Below are positions 1 through 9,684 of a stretch of 26,870 nt of DNA, in pieces. The DNA comes from Actinomortierella ambigua. Taxonomy: Eukaryota > Mortierellomycota > Mortierellomycetes > Mortierellales > Mortierellaceae. Each line of letters opens with the position of its first letter. The first letter of the stretch is position 1. The notes beneath the pieces are model-generated. The model was not told where the DNA came from. It worked only from the letters and a program-made list of their open reading frames with translations, and searched no databases. The translations under genes and the position numbers were made by a program. Where the stretch lies: NCBI GenBank assembly GCA_016098155.1, contig JAAAJB010000497.1, positions 1-26,870 of the forward strand, written 5' to 3'.

Positions 1-777
1 TGTGAGGGTTGGGTCTTGCTCATTCTTGATCTTGATCAGGGCATCAAGCATCATGGGGCCACAGTTGTTCATATCGACCTCGTATGACTGCAGACGAGGC
101 TTCTCTGCAGGCTTGTCAGGGTTCTACATGTCAATTCCCATTGTTACAAGCGGGAAGAGAGGAGAGGGGGGAGAGAGCGCGCGCGCGTTAGCAGGGTGGG
201 CCGGAGGGAGGGGGGCGGAGGGCGGACACAAATATTCCGAGGTAAATCAGAAACACGAAACAATCGTGGAATCAACAGAGAGAGAGAGGGGTGTGGGAAC
301 ACACCTTCACCTCTCTCTCCATCAAGGATGAGGCACACATACCCATCGGTAAATCTGGAAGGTCTTTGTCTTATTTGGCTTGGCGGGGGCCTCGGTAGCG
401 AACGAGCGCGCGGCAACAATAGGGACCTGTTTGTCGCGAAGCAAATGACTAAAAGTTAACAACAGTGTTCTTCCGAGGGTTGCCTAAATTGGTTTTCCAG
501 GTTCGGAGGAACAATCCAAGAGGGGTAGGAGGAGAATCGTGGCCGGAGGGAGCGAAGAACACAATGTCCGAGGGGTGGTTGATTATGATGGAGAGCACCA
601 TCCTCGCCATCATTGTTCCGGGAAGTGAGTGTAAGATGAGAATCAGAGAGGGTGGGAACGGGGGGGGTCTGCCTGTGTGTATGTGCGCGTAAGAGAGAGA
701 GAGGGGGGAGTATGTACCGAAGCCAAGTTCTTGAGGTGGGGGCGAACAAGCCCGACCTTGACAAGCGTGAGAGACAT
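1..777 (-). CDS. SDH2: Succinate dehydrogenase iron-sulfur subunit, mitochondrial (5' part; gene continues past the left edge)
   Basis: This is the N-terminal part of SdhB, the iron-sulfur subunit of respiratory complex II, which passes electrons from the flavoprotein to ubiquinone at the inner mitochondrial membrane. The clear exons, read on the minus strand, are 483-343 (ending FQIYRW before a GTATGT donor) and 123-1 (starting [17 protein letters not shown] and running to DPTLT). The phase-0 intron is 342-124. The join recreates the hallmark start of the SdhB 2Fe-2S domain, and the cysteine motifs would follow beyond position 1. The residues before it ([15 protein letters not shown]) look like the end of a mitochondrial presequence. 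The proposed first exon, 777-718, gives 20 basic, hydrophobic residues ([20 protein letters not shown]) with donor GTACAT and joins in phase 0 to 483. This first exon is inference: a rival acceptor, TTTTAG at 446-441, has a branch-point-like TTAAC before it but would need a different first exon. The family call is firm; the start is not. Confidence 0.9.
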
Positions 778-1493
778 GAGGAGAATATGAGAGAATGGAG
801 GACGATGAAAGGTGTGTGTGTGCGGGGAGGCCGAAGGAGGGAGGAAGGGAAGGAAGAGTGGAGAGAAGGTGGTGTGTGGTGGGGTAAAACTGAGTAAAGA
901 AGAAAGAAGAGAGTGCTCGTAAACAACATCCCCAAAAGGAAAGCGCATCCCGCAAGGGAGGAAACCCCTCCACCAAATTTCTGCTACGTCACCTCCGCTC
1001 CCGCCGAAGTGGCGACTTGGGCCTCTTCGGAGAGTCGAGGACACCATGGGGACAAGCTCTAGCTTCAGCGACGTGAGGCAAAAGCTAACTTTGACAAATT
1101 GCCCGGAATGCGAGTCTCAACGAGACAACCAGGCCGCAGGTCTATTGCAAGTTGACAGGGCCAAGCTAGATGAGCTAGCGCTGCTCTGTTGGTTTATTCT
1201 ACGCTTCGTGAGCTATTGATCTCGAGAGAGCACCCAAAGCTGCGTGATCCCAACAGGACGGTATGAGAGAATCAAAGACCCACTCATGCCGGGCTCGCTC
1301 TTCCCCAAGACAAAAGGCCATGCACGGTACGACTCGGTGTTCAGTGTGGGCCAAATATCGAATCATTCACGATCACATGACCGGTATTTGGTCGAGTGGC
1401 TGGTTCATATCTCTCCCGTTTTCCGAGCTTCAAGGTTGCCTTGACTCACTGTCGTCTTTTGTCTCCCTCCCTTCTGTATTACATTCAATAGCG
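778..1493. promoter_or_regulatory. Divergent intergenic region between SDH2 and MSY1
   Basis: This stretch of about 716 bp separates the proposed SDH2 start on the minus strand from the MSY1 start on the plus strand, so it should hold both promoters. The part next to SDH2 is purine-rich on the plus strand (CT-rich in the sense of SDH2), like the leaders of other genes here. The last 60 bases before the MSY1 ATG are also CT-rich. I saw no clear TATA box, CCAAT box or RNA gene. The left limit depends on the uncertain first exon of SDH2. Confidence 0.5.
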
Positions 1494-3418
1494 ATGAGGT
1501 TCGGTGCGCTCCATGCATTCTCGCCTGCAGCATGGACATTGAGGACGAGGCTGTCCTCGCGAAGCATTCGACTTTACTCGTCTGCCGTGGCAAGCCAGGC
1601 CTCAGCCATAAACCCAGTCACCGAGCTGCAGACGCGTGGTTTGGTTGCTGCTACAACCAGGTACCATTTGACTAGGAGTGGACACTCGGCATGAATTCAT
1701 ATCTCCTATGTCTTACTCCCTTCAATTTTCTAATCGCTCCTCCTTTGTCACAATGGTTCCTGAAACACTACCCAGTCCTGATCTGGTAGATCATCTTGAT
1801 GCTGGCCCTTCAGCTATCTACTGTGGCGTAGATCCAACAGCAACAAGTCTCCATCTTGGAAATCTTGTTACCCTCCTGGGACTGTTACACTTTCATATCA
1901 AGGGACACACCACCATTGGCCTCGTAAGCCTCCTCCCCCCTCCCTATTTGTCTTTGCGTCGCGCCAAATTTGATTATGAGCCGAGATATCAACCTTAGAC
2001 GATCAATTTGGCGATCAAAACATACATGATAGGTTGGTGGCGCAACTGGATCGATCGGCGATCCATCGGGCAAGAGTACAGAACGCAAGCCCATGAGCGC
2101 CGAGACGCTAGCCAAAAATGTCGAGGGCATCAATGCGCAGTTTCACCGATTCTTTGAGCGCGGGCGCGCTTATGCCGAGCGACGTGGTGTCACTGTCAAA
2201 GAAGGCGGTGGCAAGGTCAAGGTGGTTAACAACAAGACATGGTTTGGGCCAATGTCTGCCCTCGAGTTTTTGGGCGAAGTTGGACGTTTTGCTCGGGTGG
2301 GGACCATGCTTGCCCGCGATAGGTAACTGTGCATCTCGAACTCCTTAAACCTATTCCCCCGCCCTGGCAATGAAGTTTGTTGCAATGGCTATCCAACTGT
2401 TCCCTAAACGTACTTCTTTCATTTCAAACCCCAATAGCGTCAAGTCACGTCTGGAGAGTCCGCAGGGAATCAGCTTTACAGAATTCTCATACCAATTGCT
2501 CCAGGCCTACGACTTTTGGCACCTGTATCACACGGAGGGCTGCCGGATACAGATCGGTGGAAGCGACCAATGGGGCAACATCACGGCAGGCATTGATATG
2601 ATCCACAAGAAGCGCAAAACTGATCAGGAGCAGGTTGTGATCGATTCGACCGATGATAATAGACCAGCGCAGGCATTTGGATTGACCATCCCTCTGCTGA
2701 CGACGTCCACGGGTGAGAAATTTGGCAAGAGTGCGGGCAACGCTGTCTGGTTGGACGAGCGGATGACCTCCCTCTTTGACTTTTATCAGTTTTTTGTCAA
2801 GACAACAGATGCCGATGTTGGACGTTATCTGCACTACTTCACCCTGTTATCACCGGGCGATATTCAAGAGGTCATGCGACAACACCAGTTGGAGCCTGAG
2901 AAGCGGATTGCTCAGCACACATTGGCCAAGGAGACGACTGAGTTGGTACACGGTGTGGAGGCTGTTGACAAAGCGCTCTTAGCCACTCAGGTCCTGTTTG
3001 GCTCGTCATTGGGTGATGTTACTGGAGAACAGTTGGTCGGAGCTTTTGAGCATGATCACATGCGTCTCATTCCCGTGCTCAAAAAACAAATTGCGGAAGA
3101 AAGCTTGGAGCGAGTCGCAATGACAGCAAAACTTTGCTCTTCCAAATGTAACGTTGATCTGCGAAAATACGAAAAAGAAGGTATGCGATCGATGTTGAAA
3201 ATGGATGTGACTCCTGCACTAACACAGCCAATACTCTCCGTCTACTATCATTAGCCGAGGCGAAGAAACTGCTCAAATCTGGTGGATTCTACATCAACAA
3301 CATCAGGGTGACCGATCCTAACTATAAGATTACTGACAAGGACTGGATCGATGGCTATGTATGCGTTCTGAGAGCTGGCAAGAGTTCCTACAAGATCTTG
3401 AGAGCACCAGGGCCGTAA
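1494..3418 (+). CDS. MSY1: Mitochondrial tyrosyl-tRNA synthetase
   Basis: This class I aminoacyl-tRNA synthetase charges mitochondrial tRNA-Tyr with tyrosine. Five exons, 1494-1660, 1776-1923, 2033-2322, 2438-3180 and 3255-3418, join in phase to give 503 residues, close to yeast Msy1. The first 35 or so residues are rich in Arg and Ser and lack acidic residues, as a mitochondrial presequence should. The HIGH signature appears as HLGN (about residues 82-85, after YCGVDPTATSL). The GGATGSIGDPSGK stretch follows, and then the tyrosine-binding region IQIGGSDQWGNI. The KMSKS loop is KFGKS (about 296-300), in EKFGKSAGNAVWLD. The last exon encodes an S4-like RNA-binding end (AEAKKLLKSGGFYINN, then VLRAGKSSYKIL). 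The form is that of bacterial/organellar TyrRS rather than the cytosolic enzyme. The gene is head to head with SDH2 and converges on the lipase, with 139 bp between stop codons. Confidence 0.95.
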
Positions 3419-3557
3419 TACCTGTAGTCTTGTTCATGTAGCCATACTAAAGATCATTTTGCTCGCGTATCGATTGTGAACGATATTTGTTTTTATTCTT
3501 TTTTTCCCTTGACCTCTTCACGCGAGACCGTCAAGCAAACTTCATCCCTCCTGAGGT
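3419..3557. other. Convergent 3' intergenic gap (MSY1 / lipase)
   Basis: Both genes must end their transcripts in these 139 bases. On the minus strand an AATAAA (plus-strand TTTATT at 3492-3497) lies about 61 bases past the lipase stop and is a likely polyadenylation signal. No AATAAA was seen on the plus strand for MSY1. Confidence 0.5.
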
Positions 3558-5937
3558 CTAGCTCTCTGAAGGCCAGCAGTTCTTGAGCACAGTAACAGGC
3601 CAGCCTTCGTTCTTGGCTATCTCCAGTCCACCTTTGCCTACCACAATCCACTCGACGTTATCATCGCTGCTGTCCTTCGTCTTCGCTGACGACGATAAAA
3701 TTCGTACCGGAGGCAAAGGCTGATCCTCTGGGTCGGCTTCATTGGCCTTAGATCCATTCAGAGGGGATGACTGCTGGTGCTGGTGCTGTTGTTGTTGTTT
3801 GGCAGACAATCGTGATAATGTGCCACCGTGTTGCCCCTTAGTAGCCGAATCGATCAGCAGCTGCTCCCGTTCCCGACGTGCCTGTTGAACGCGTAGGACA
3901 AAGCGGACAATGTTGTTGGTCGCGTAGGTAGTCATTGAAAGATGTTCGAGGATGTGGTGCACATGCACCGTGTCCTTGTAAAGCTCCAGACGCACAATCC
4001 TGTTGGGGTTGGCTAAACCGACGCGGTGCGCCAGTAGACGCGTGTCGTCGACAAAGCGGTCATTAGATGCCGTGTGCTATAAAAAAAATTGTACTTTCAA
4101 GTCAGAAGATGAAAGAAGACAACCTATGGGTAGAAGGACATGGGCTGGATAGATAATGAAGCTCTAGAAGCGTGGACATGAGGGTGCGTGGGTGCAGAAA
4201 AGAGAGCAACAAGGCATATCGAACGCCTTTGATTTTCCAAAACCTACAAAGAGAATATCCGGCATGCCGTCAAGATTGCCTCGGTGGCCAAAGGACGCCA
4301 GTGGATGTTGAGCGAGGGCAGAATACCACTTCCATGCGTGCTCGTCGCCGAACCCATTACGCTGGTTGGGAACAACTGTAACGTCCCCACAGAGATAGTT
4401 GCGGGCTATGTCCATTGGAAAATTTGTCTATCAAGAAATATCATATCACTTTAGGTTAGAATTATGCAAAGTACACGTTGTCGTTCGCCCATATCTATCC
4501 CTTTTCCTCCATTTTGAGTGGAGCCATTACATGCACCGTCTTAAAGTTCATAAACTCGTGCTTGTCGAAGGGCGAAGATCCGACGGGACCTGGACAAAAG
4601 CAATGCCAGTCTTCTGCGTTCATGGATGGCAATGTCCCACCCATATCTGACCAGGGCGAGATGGCGACCGAGACAGAAGGAATCTCGAGCTTGGGATCTA
4701 CCGATGGTTGGACGTATGTCTTCATGTATAGGTTGAACGCCACTGTCAGGTTTCCTCCTGCACTATCGCCGGCCACAAAGATATCTTGGGGGTCGACGGC
4801 TAACATTTCTGGGTAAGAATCGTCGTTCAGGATCAGGGCCTCATGGCTTGGATTGGTCATGTACATGTAAGCGGCAAAGGCATCGTGGATCGCCGCTGGA
4901 AAAGGATGCTCTGGTGCCTGGCGATAGTCGGGCACAAAGGCGCGTGCTCCAGGGCCGAATTTTTGCAGTAGCCTAGCTACCCAGGCGCGATGTGAGCGAG
5001 GATCCAAGAATGCATGTCCCCCGCCATGGAAATACCTGTAGCCCGTTCGTGGACGACCGAACGAATGATCAAGAGATGGGAAATAGGAAAAAAATGCACA
5101 TGAGAAGGTAAGGAATTGTGTTAAATTGGTATATTAGTAGCTGCACATATTGTCCTCCTGTTGTTTTCATACAACTTACAGACACACGACTTGACTGCAT
5201 GGACGAGGATTCTTGGGGTCATCTAGCACCTCGATCCATTCGCCACGCACCATGTACGTCCCATCTTCATCAATGTGACCGACCTCTTCGGGTATGTTGG
5301 CCACTTGAGCGTTGGTTCCAGTCGACCGAGGATGGAACGTATCAAAGTAGACGTCAGGAGGATTAAGTGGATCCAGCTTGCCATTAGGCAGACGCTCTGC
5401 CAGCCTCTCTCGAACTTGAGAAAGCGTAGCTCGCTCTGGCCGAAGCAAGACACTGCGTCTGACCTTGAATGATGACTTGGTCACCTTGACATGTCTGCGA
5501 AGATACATGCTCAGTACCAAGGGTGCCGTGAGCAGCTGGCCGAGCAGTCGAATATTGGAAATGTCACGCGCTTGCCGGGCCACGGAGCGTGAAATAGCCA
5601 TGATAATGGTGAATGCCCAGAACCATGACGGGTGGTGCTGGCGTGTTGGGCTTTTGAACCGTGTGATGATCAAATATGGGAGTTCGATGGCATGCAGGCG
5701 GATCAGAGACCATGCAATGGAGACAAGAGCTCTGATGACAAATGCCATGTCGATAAGGCGGTAAGGGATGCCCTGGAGTTGAATGCGTTGAGCAAACGAT
5801 GGCTTTGGAAATTCTGGGTATGAGGTTTGCAGGATGGTGAAAGGCTGAGTGTTAACGCCATCGGCATCGACATCCAGCTCACTCTTTGGAGCGTGAGTTC
5901 CCAACTGTTTATGGGGGGCGGGCAAAAGAGGGGCCAT
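3558..5937 (-). CDS. HSL-family alpha/beta-hydrolase (lipase/esterase) with long N-terminal extension
   Basis: A serine hydrolase of the hormone-sensitive lipase family, expected to cleave an acyl or carboxyl ester; the substrate is unknown. Exons 5937-5180, 5035-4537, 4427-4248 and 4076-3558 join in phase to 651 residues. The oxyanion-hole motif HGGG is at about 256-259, the nucleophile sits in GDSAGG (Ser about 344), the probable Asp is in ASNDRFVDD (about 485) and the probable His in VHVHHIL (about 517). PDYRQAPEHPFPAA, typical of the family, lies between HGGG and the nucleophile. The first 250 residues hold hydrophobic stretches (around RLIDMAFVIRALVSIAWSLI and FWAFTIIMAI) that may anchor it in a membrane. 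A Gln/His-rich low-complexity insert follows the catalytic His. I chose the ATG at 5937 because a TATA box lies at 6016-6023; the reading frame stays open to 6123, but that part precedes the TATA box. The exon 2 donor, GTGCAT, is weak. Confidence 0.87.
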
Positions 5938-6015
5938 GGTTTGCGAGATGGTGGTACTCTTTCTAAGTGTCGGTGGAGGGCTTTGTGAACTCAGGGATGC
6001 AATGGGTGGATTGGG

Positions 6016-6023
6016 TTTATATA
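6016..6023 (-). promoter_or_regulatory. TATA box of the lipase gene
   Basis: The minus strand reads TATATAAA here, 78 bases before the ATG at 5937. A transcript starting about 30 bases downstream would have a leader of roughly 50 bases. The motif argues against the in-frame upstream ATG at 6123 as the start. Confidence 0.6.
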
Positions 6024-6039
6024 ACCTTACCCCCTTCTC

Positions 6040-6195
6040 CCTATTGCCACACCGGCTCGGTCGTAGTAAAGATAAACAAAGAAAGAAGAAAGGCTCTTCG
6101 CTCCAGCCAGTCCCTATTGCCACACCGGCTCGGTCGTAGCAAAGATAAACAAAGAAAGTCTATGAAAAGAAGAAAGGCACTTTGCTCCAGCCAGT
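6040..6195. repeat. Imperfect tandem duplication (72-bp and 83-bp copies) upstream of the lipase promoter
   Basis: Copy A is 6040-6111 and copy B is 6113-6195. Both start CCTATTGCCACACCGGCTCG and end CTCCAGCCAGT. They differ by three substitutions and by an 11-base insertion in copy B (TCTATGAAAAG). The pair sits just upstream of the TATA box, so any bound factor sites are doubled. It looks like a recent local duplication. Confidence 0.9.
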
Positions 6196-7803
6196 GGATC
6201 TTGGAGCCCTGCCAGTGACCTCAAGCATGAGCGTGCTGCACCACAGCCCAACCTCGCTCAAGCTTTCGCACTGAGAGAGCGCTCTTCAGCAAATCTATGC
6301 GAGCGAGACCGAGATCAGCAAAAGTGCTCGACTGTATGGTGAGAGCCGGCCTCTGTGGCGAAAGACCCTTGGGGGGAGGAAACCTTGCCACCTGCCTTTA
6401 CCCCCGAAAAAAACAGGAATTGTCTATCATCACATGCAGATGTCCATGGATTTCCATCTCTCTCTTGAACCCACCCCTTATTTCAAACACCACTCCGTTC
6501 CCACGGTTGATCGTACCTTCCAGTGTACGGTCCTCATAGCAGGAAGTGCACGCTAGTCAGTGCAGTTAAGCAAGATGTCCACGGCTAGCTTCTTGCAACT
6601 GTGATGAGTTACCTTCTCTTCGGCGCACTTCATTTATGTGACGATTCCAGCGATCTTGCACGATTGCAGTTTGATATGAGGAATCCTGAAACTGGTACGT
6701 ACCTGTTGCGATACGGGCACACCATCACACGGTTCTCACCAATTGCATCGCGACGACTATTCGGCGCCCTATCAGTGTCTATCATAAACCGCCAGGGGTG
6801 GTTCCTTATTTGGTATTCAGCCAAATGTTCCTGGCCTTGATGTGCTGGGACCCTTGGCCCGCCTAGTTGCATACGAGCCTCATGGCACTAACCATCCATA
6901 CATATGTATCATGGCTTTGAGAAACGCTGGGAACAGATCGCTGTCGAGTGACACGTGGCCCTCAGGTTCAAAGTGACAACCTGTGGTGCGGCTGAAGCAG
7001 GTTTATGCACCACCATGGCCCGTTGGAAGTGAGTAACTCCAGCAGTCCGGTCTCGATAGGGCAAAATGCATGTATCCAGAGATTGGGAACCTGCACTTGC
7101 AAGAAAGGTTTGGCGGTCATCTGAACTTGCGCCCGAGGCTTCCTCGTCACTATCACTGAGGTTTAGTTTTACGGTTCGAAGATATTATGAGTACCGGGAT
7201 GTTTTTCTTGGTTGTGACCTTGCTCAGGAGGGGCGAAGGTTTGAGCACAAAGTAAGTTTGCGAGCGCCACTGCATAGTATGTAGTACAATATGAAGGGGA
7301 TTTTCCTCCCATATGTCTGTACAGTTGCTTTGTTCATCTGTGGATACGATAAACTTGACAGGTGCCCCGAAATTGCATCCACAGATATCGCTACCAGAGT
7401 CAACTCTGCGCTTATGATGCATCCAAGGTTGTGGCGGTGTCACCTTTTGTCAACAGCTCATATCCTGTAAGACTATGAAGTCAAGTTATATTTGACATTG
7501 ACATTTGCCACCAGCCTCTCTATCTTGGGAGCACCGCCCCATCTTGTGTACATGTTTTCCTTTTCTGAGCTGTTTGCTTCGACTTCGGCGTTTTGCTCAT
7601 TGGATGGATCGCTCATCAGTGTGCACTCTATTTTGTTTACCAAGGATTATGACTCCCAGCCTCAAAACAGTTTAAACTTGTCGCATGAGGACACGGCGCT
7701 CAACTTTTTTTTGTTATTGTCTTTTTCTCCTTTTCGTTAGCCTTTTACATCCTTCTGCTTCCACCCACAATTTCTTTTCACTCTTCGGACCTTTCCACAC
7801 AAC
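6196..7803. other. Intergenic region without a recognised gene
   Basis: About 1.6 kb separates the divergent lipase and the four-helix membrane protein gene. All open frames here are short (under about 100 codons) and none resembles a known family. A palindromic E-box CACGTG (the Pho4/bHLH core) lies at 6952-6957. The last 100 bases before 7804 are CT-rich, as in other leaders in this window. No tRNA, snRNA or transposon terminus was recognised. Confidence 0.55.
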
Positions 7804-8487
7804 ATGGCATACACCTCTACCTCTCTACGCTTTCTGCGGGTTGTCCGCTACGTGCTCATCATATTCTCGACACTAGTCTTTTGTGGCCTTGTCTACCGGG
7901 CAACAGGAGGTTTCCTGATGCCTAATGGAGATGTCGTGAGCTTCTTCCAGGTACCAGTCCGGGCAACCTGGTATATCTGGTTGCACCTGGCGCTGTCGCT
8001 TGTTGCCGCCACCATCTACTCTGTCTCGATGCGATCCCGTTCGTATGTGTCGCGCGGTACACGTCTGACGGTAATGTTCCTCTACAGTTGCTTGTGGACG
8101 GTGTTTCCCTCGTACCGCATCAACACTCTACGACGGTATTCTACAACGCCGGGATCATTCTTCGACAACTGGTTTTGCGACAGTACCACTTGCAGGGTGT
8201 TGGTGGCCGTTGATATCTTGTCGTATCTGGTTGCCATCCTTGCTGTGACGGAGGTGTACTTTGCCGACCGCTACGAGGCCCCATATCTGTATGGCAAGCA
8301 GGCCATGGTCAATACGACGATTATCCTGGCCCCCGTTGTTACTACGGCACCCAGCCCGTATCAGCCAGTGGACGGTCAGGCAGGCTACCACCAGCCTTAC
8401 CCTCAGCAGCAGGCCGTTGATGGATCGGCCTACTACACACAGGCGGGATACTCTGCTCCGCCAGCGACCTCAGGGTACACGTACTGA
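7804..8487 (+). CDS. Small four-helix membrane protein (MARVEL-like topology), function unknown
   Basis: An uninterrupted 227-residue frame. I do not recognise the family with certainty. Four hydrophobic segments lie at about 15-33, 49-69, 86-104 and 131-153, which is the topology of MARVEL or related tetraspan proteins of fungal membranes. The tail after residue 165 is soluble and rich in Tyr, Pro, Gln, Ala and Gly (for example PYQPVDGQAGYHQPYPQQQ), as in cytoplasmic tails that bind other proteins. Two Cys residues are in the loop between helices 3 and 4 (NWFCDSTTCRV) and could form a disulfide. The start follows a CT-rich leader and the context ACAACATGG. An AATAAA lies 138 bases past the stop. 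Membrane location is well supported; the function is open. Confidence 0.82.
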   Translation: MAYTSTSLRFLRVVRYVLIIFSTLVFCGLVYRATGGFLMPNGDVVSFFQVPVRATWYIWLHLALSLVAATIYSVSMRSRSYVSRGTRLTVMFLYSCLWTVFPSYRINTLRRYSTTPGSFFDNWFCDSTTCRVLVAVDILSYLVAILAVTEVYFADRYEAPYLYGKQAMVNTTIILAPVVTTAPSPYQPVDGQAGYHQPYPQQQAVDGSAYYTQAGYSAPPATSGYTY

Positions 8488-8624
8488 GGTGGCGTGCTCT
8501 GTTATCGTGGCATGTCAGCCCAGTCTCGTTTCCCTCTCTTTCTCTCTTTCACACACTGTCTTTTTTTTTTTTCCTCTATCTCTCTTCCTTTCGTCCCGTT
8601 GTACAATACTGTACCATCAACAAA

Positions 8625-8630
8625 AATAAA
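8625..8630 (+). promoter_or_regulatory. Likely polyadenylation signal of the four-helix membrane protein gene
   Basis: AATAAA lies 138 bases after the stop codon, behind a T-rich and CT-rich 3' UTR. Confidence 0.55.
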
Positions 8631-9684
8631 CAAGATCCCCTCTTTCTGTTATGCTTGCTTGTATATTGGGGCGTGTGTGGAATGAGTCGAGAATCAAGGA
8701 GAGGGGAGGGGGAGGGGAGGGGGCGCATCACGCCTGTGATCGGGTGGGGTTTGTAGGTAAATTTTGGCCCATATCCACTCTAGACGTGTGCGTGTGTGCG
8801 TTTGTAAGAATGAGGCATGTGCGAGAAAGAGAGAGCGAGAGAGAGAGAGAGAGAGAGAGAAGGAGAGAAAAAGAAAGAAAGAGAAAGAGAGAGAGAGAGA
8901 GATGGTGGGGATGGACAAAGGGCAACCTTGATATGGATAATGGCTGGGCCATGGGCAGACCCGTTCAATGCCAGGACACAGCAACGCTGTGTGAAAATGC
9001 TCGTCCACTTGGACGGGTTGTCGGCCGCACGTTGCACCACTCGGGACTGCGATTTGAATAAAAAAAAAGAAAGTAAAATGGCCCTGCCTGTCTGGCGGAG
9101 AGAGAGAGAGACGAAGCCCTGGGTGAAGGAAGGCTTGACACCACTTTCTTTTCTCTCCCTTTCCTTCCCTTTCCTTCCCTTCCTTCCGCCGCACGACACC
9201 CTTCCTCTTTCGCCCACCCCTCTCCTCCTTCTCTTCGTGCTCTTCTCTCTTTCCTCTTTCCCCTTCTGGTGGTGGTTGCCTTGCACTTCCTTGCCACATT
9301 CCCTTTTTCTTGTGTGCGTGCAATCCTTTCCTGCCTTTCTTGACTAGAAGAGCCCTTCTCGCCTCCACTTCCCTCTCTGGCTCAGCGTTTGTCTGTCCAA
9401 TGGATGGTTGATTCTCTCTCACACATTCCCTCTCTCTCCTTTGCCATCGCTCCTGCATCACTTCCCTCCCCCTCCAACCAACGGAGAAAAGGAAACAGTG
9501 TCATTCACCCACAAGTTGATTGTTCTGCCGCCAAAAAAAGAAAGCACAACGGCCTTTTCCCCCATCACCTGTTTCCCTACCTTGCTGACTTGGTCTCATT
9601 GCAGTCGCTTCCATTCGCTCGCCCTCCCTCTACCCTCTCTTTCTTTCAGCAAAAGGCACGCGTTCGCCTACGACATTTTATATC
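8631..9684. other. Spacer and CT-rich 5' region of PHO81
   Basis: About 1 kb with no supported gene. After the GA microsatellite, roughly 9145-9480 is strongly pyrimidine-rich on the plus strand with TTCCC and TCTC units. The last stretch before the PHO81 ATG holds TTTCTTTCAG at 9640-9649, which could be the acceptor of a 5' UTR intron, and then an ACGCGT hexamer at 9658-9663. I saw no TATA box. Confidence 0.5.
8822..8902 (+). repeat. GA-rich microsatellite
   Basis: Runs of (GA)n broken by GAAA and AAAG units. Several long open frames cross it on both strands, but they are simply the repeat translated (Arg-Glu or Leu-Ser runs) and are not genes. Confidence 0.9.

Noticed and set aside
449..1047. 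Overlapping minus-strand frames of 134-175 codons upstream of SDH2
   Set aside because: They are products of CT-rich sequence, overlap in all three frames, and none has a recognisable domain. Only a short piece (777-718) is used as a possible SDH2 first exon.
5938..6123. Upstream extension of the lipase frame to an ATG at 6123
   Set aside because: It would start upstream of the TATA box, crosses one copy of the tandem duplication, and has no family similarity.
6601..7443. Short frames on both strands between the lipase and the four-helix protein
   Set aside because: All are under 100 codons, lack conserved motifs, and show no matching exons nearby.
8694..9461. Minus-strand open frame of 255 codons, with several overlapping frames on both strands
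   Set aside because: The translation is Arg/Glu/Lys and Ser/Leu runs from GA/CT repeats, with no conserved motif. Low-complexity DNA keeps frames open by chance.
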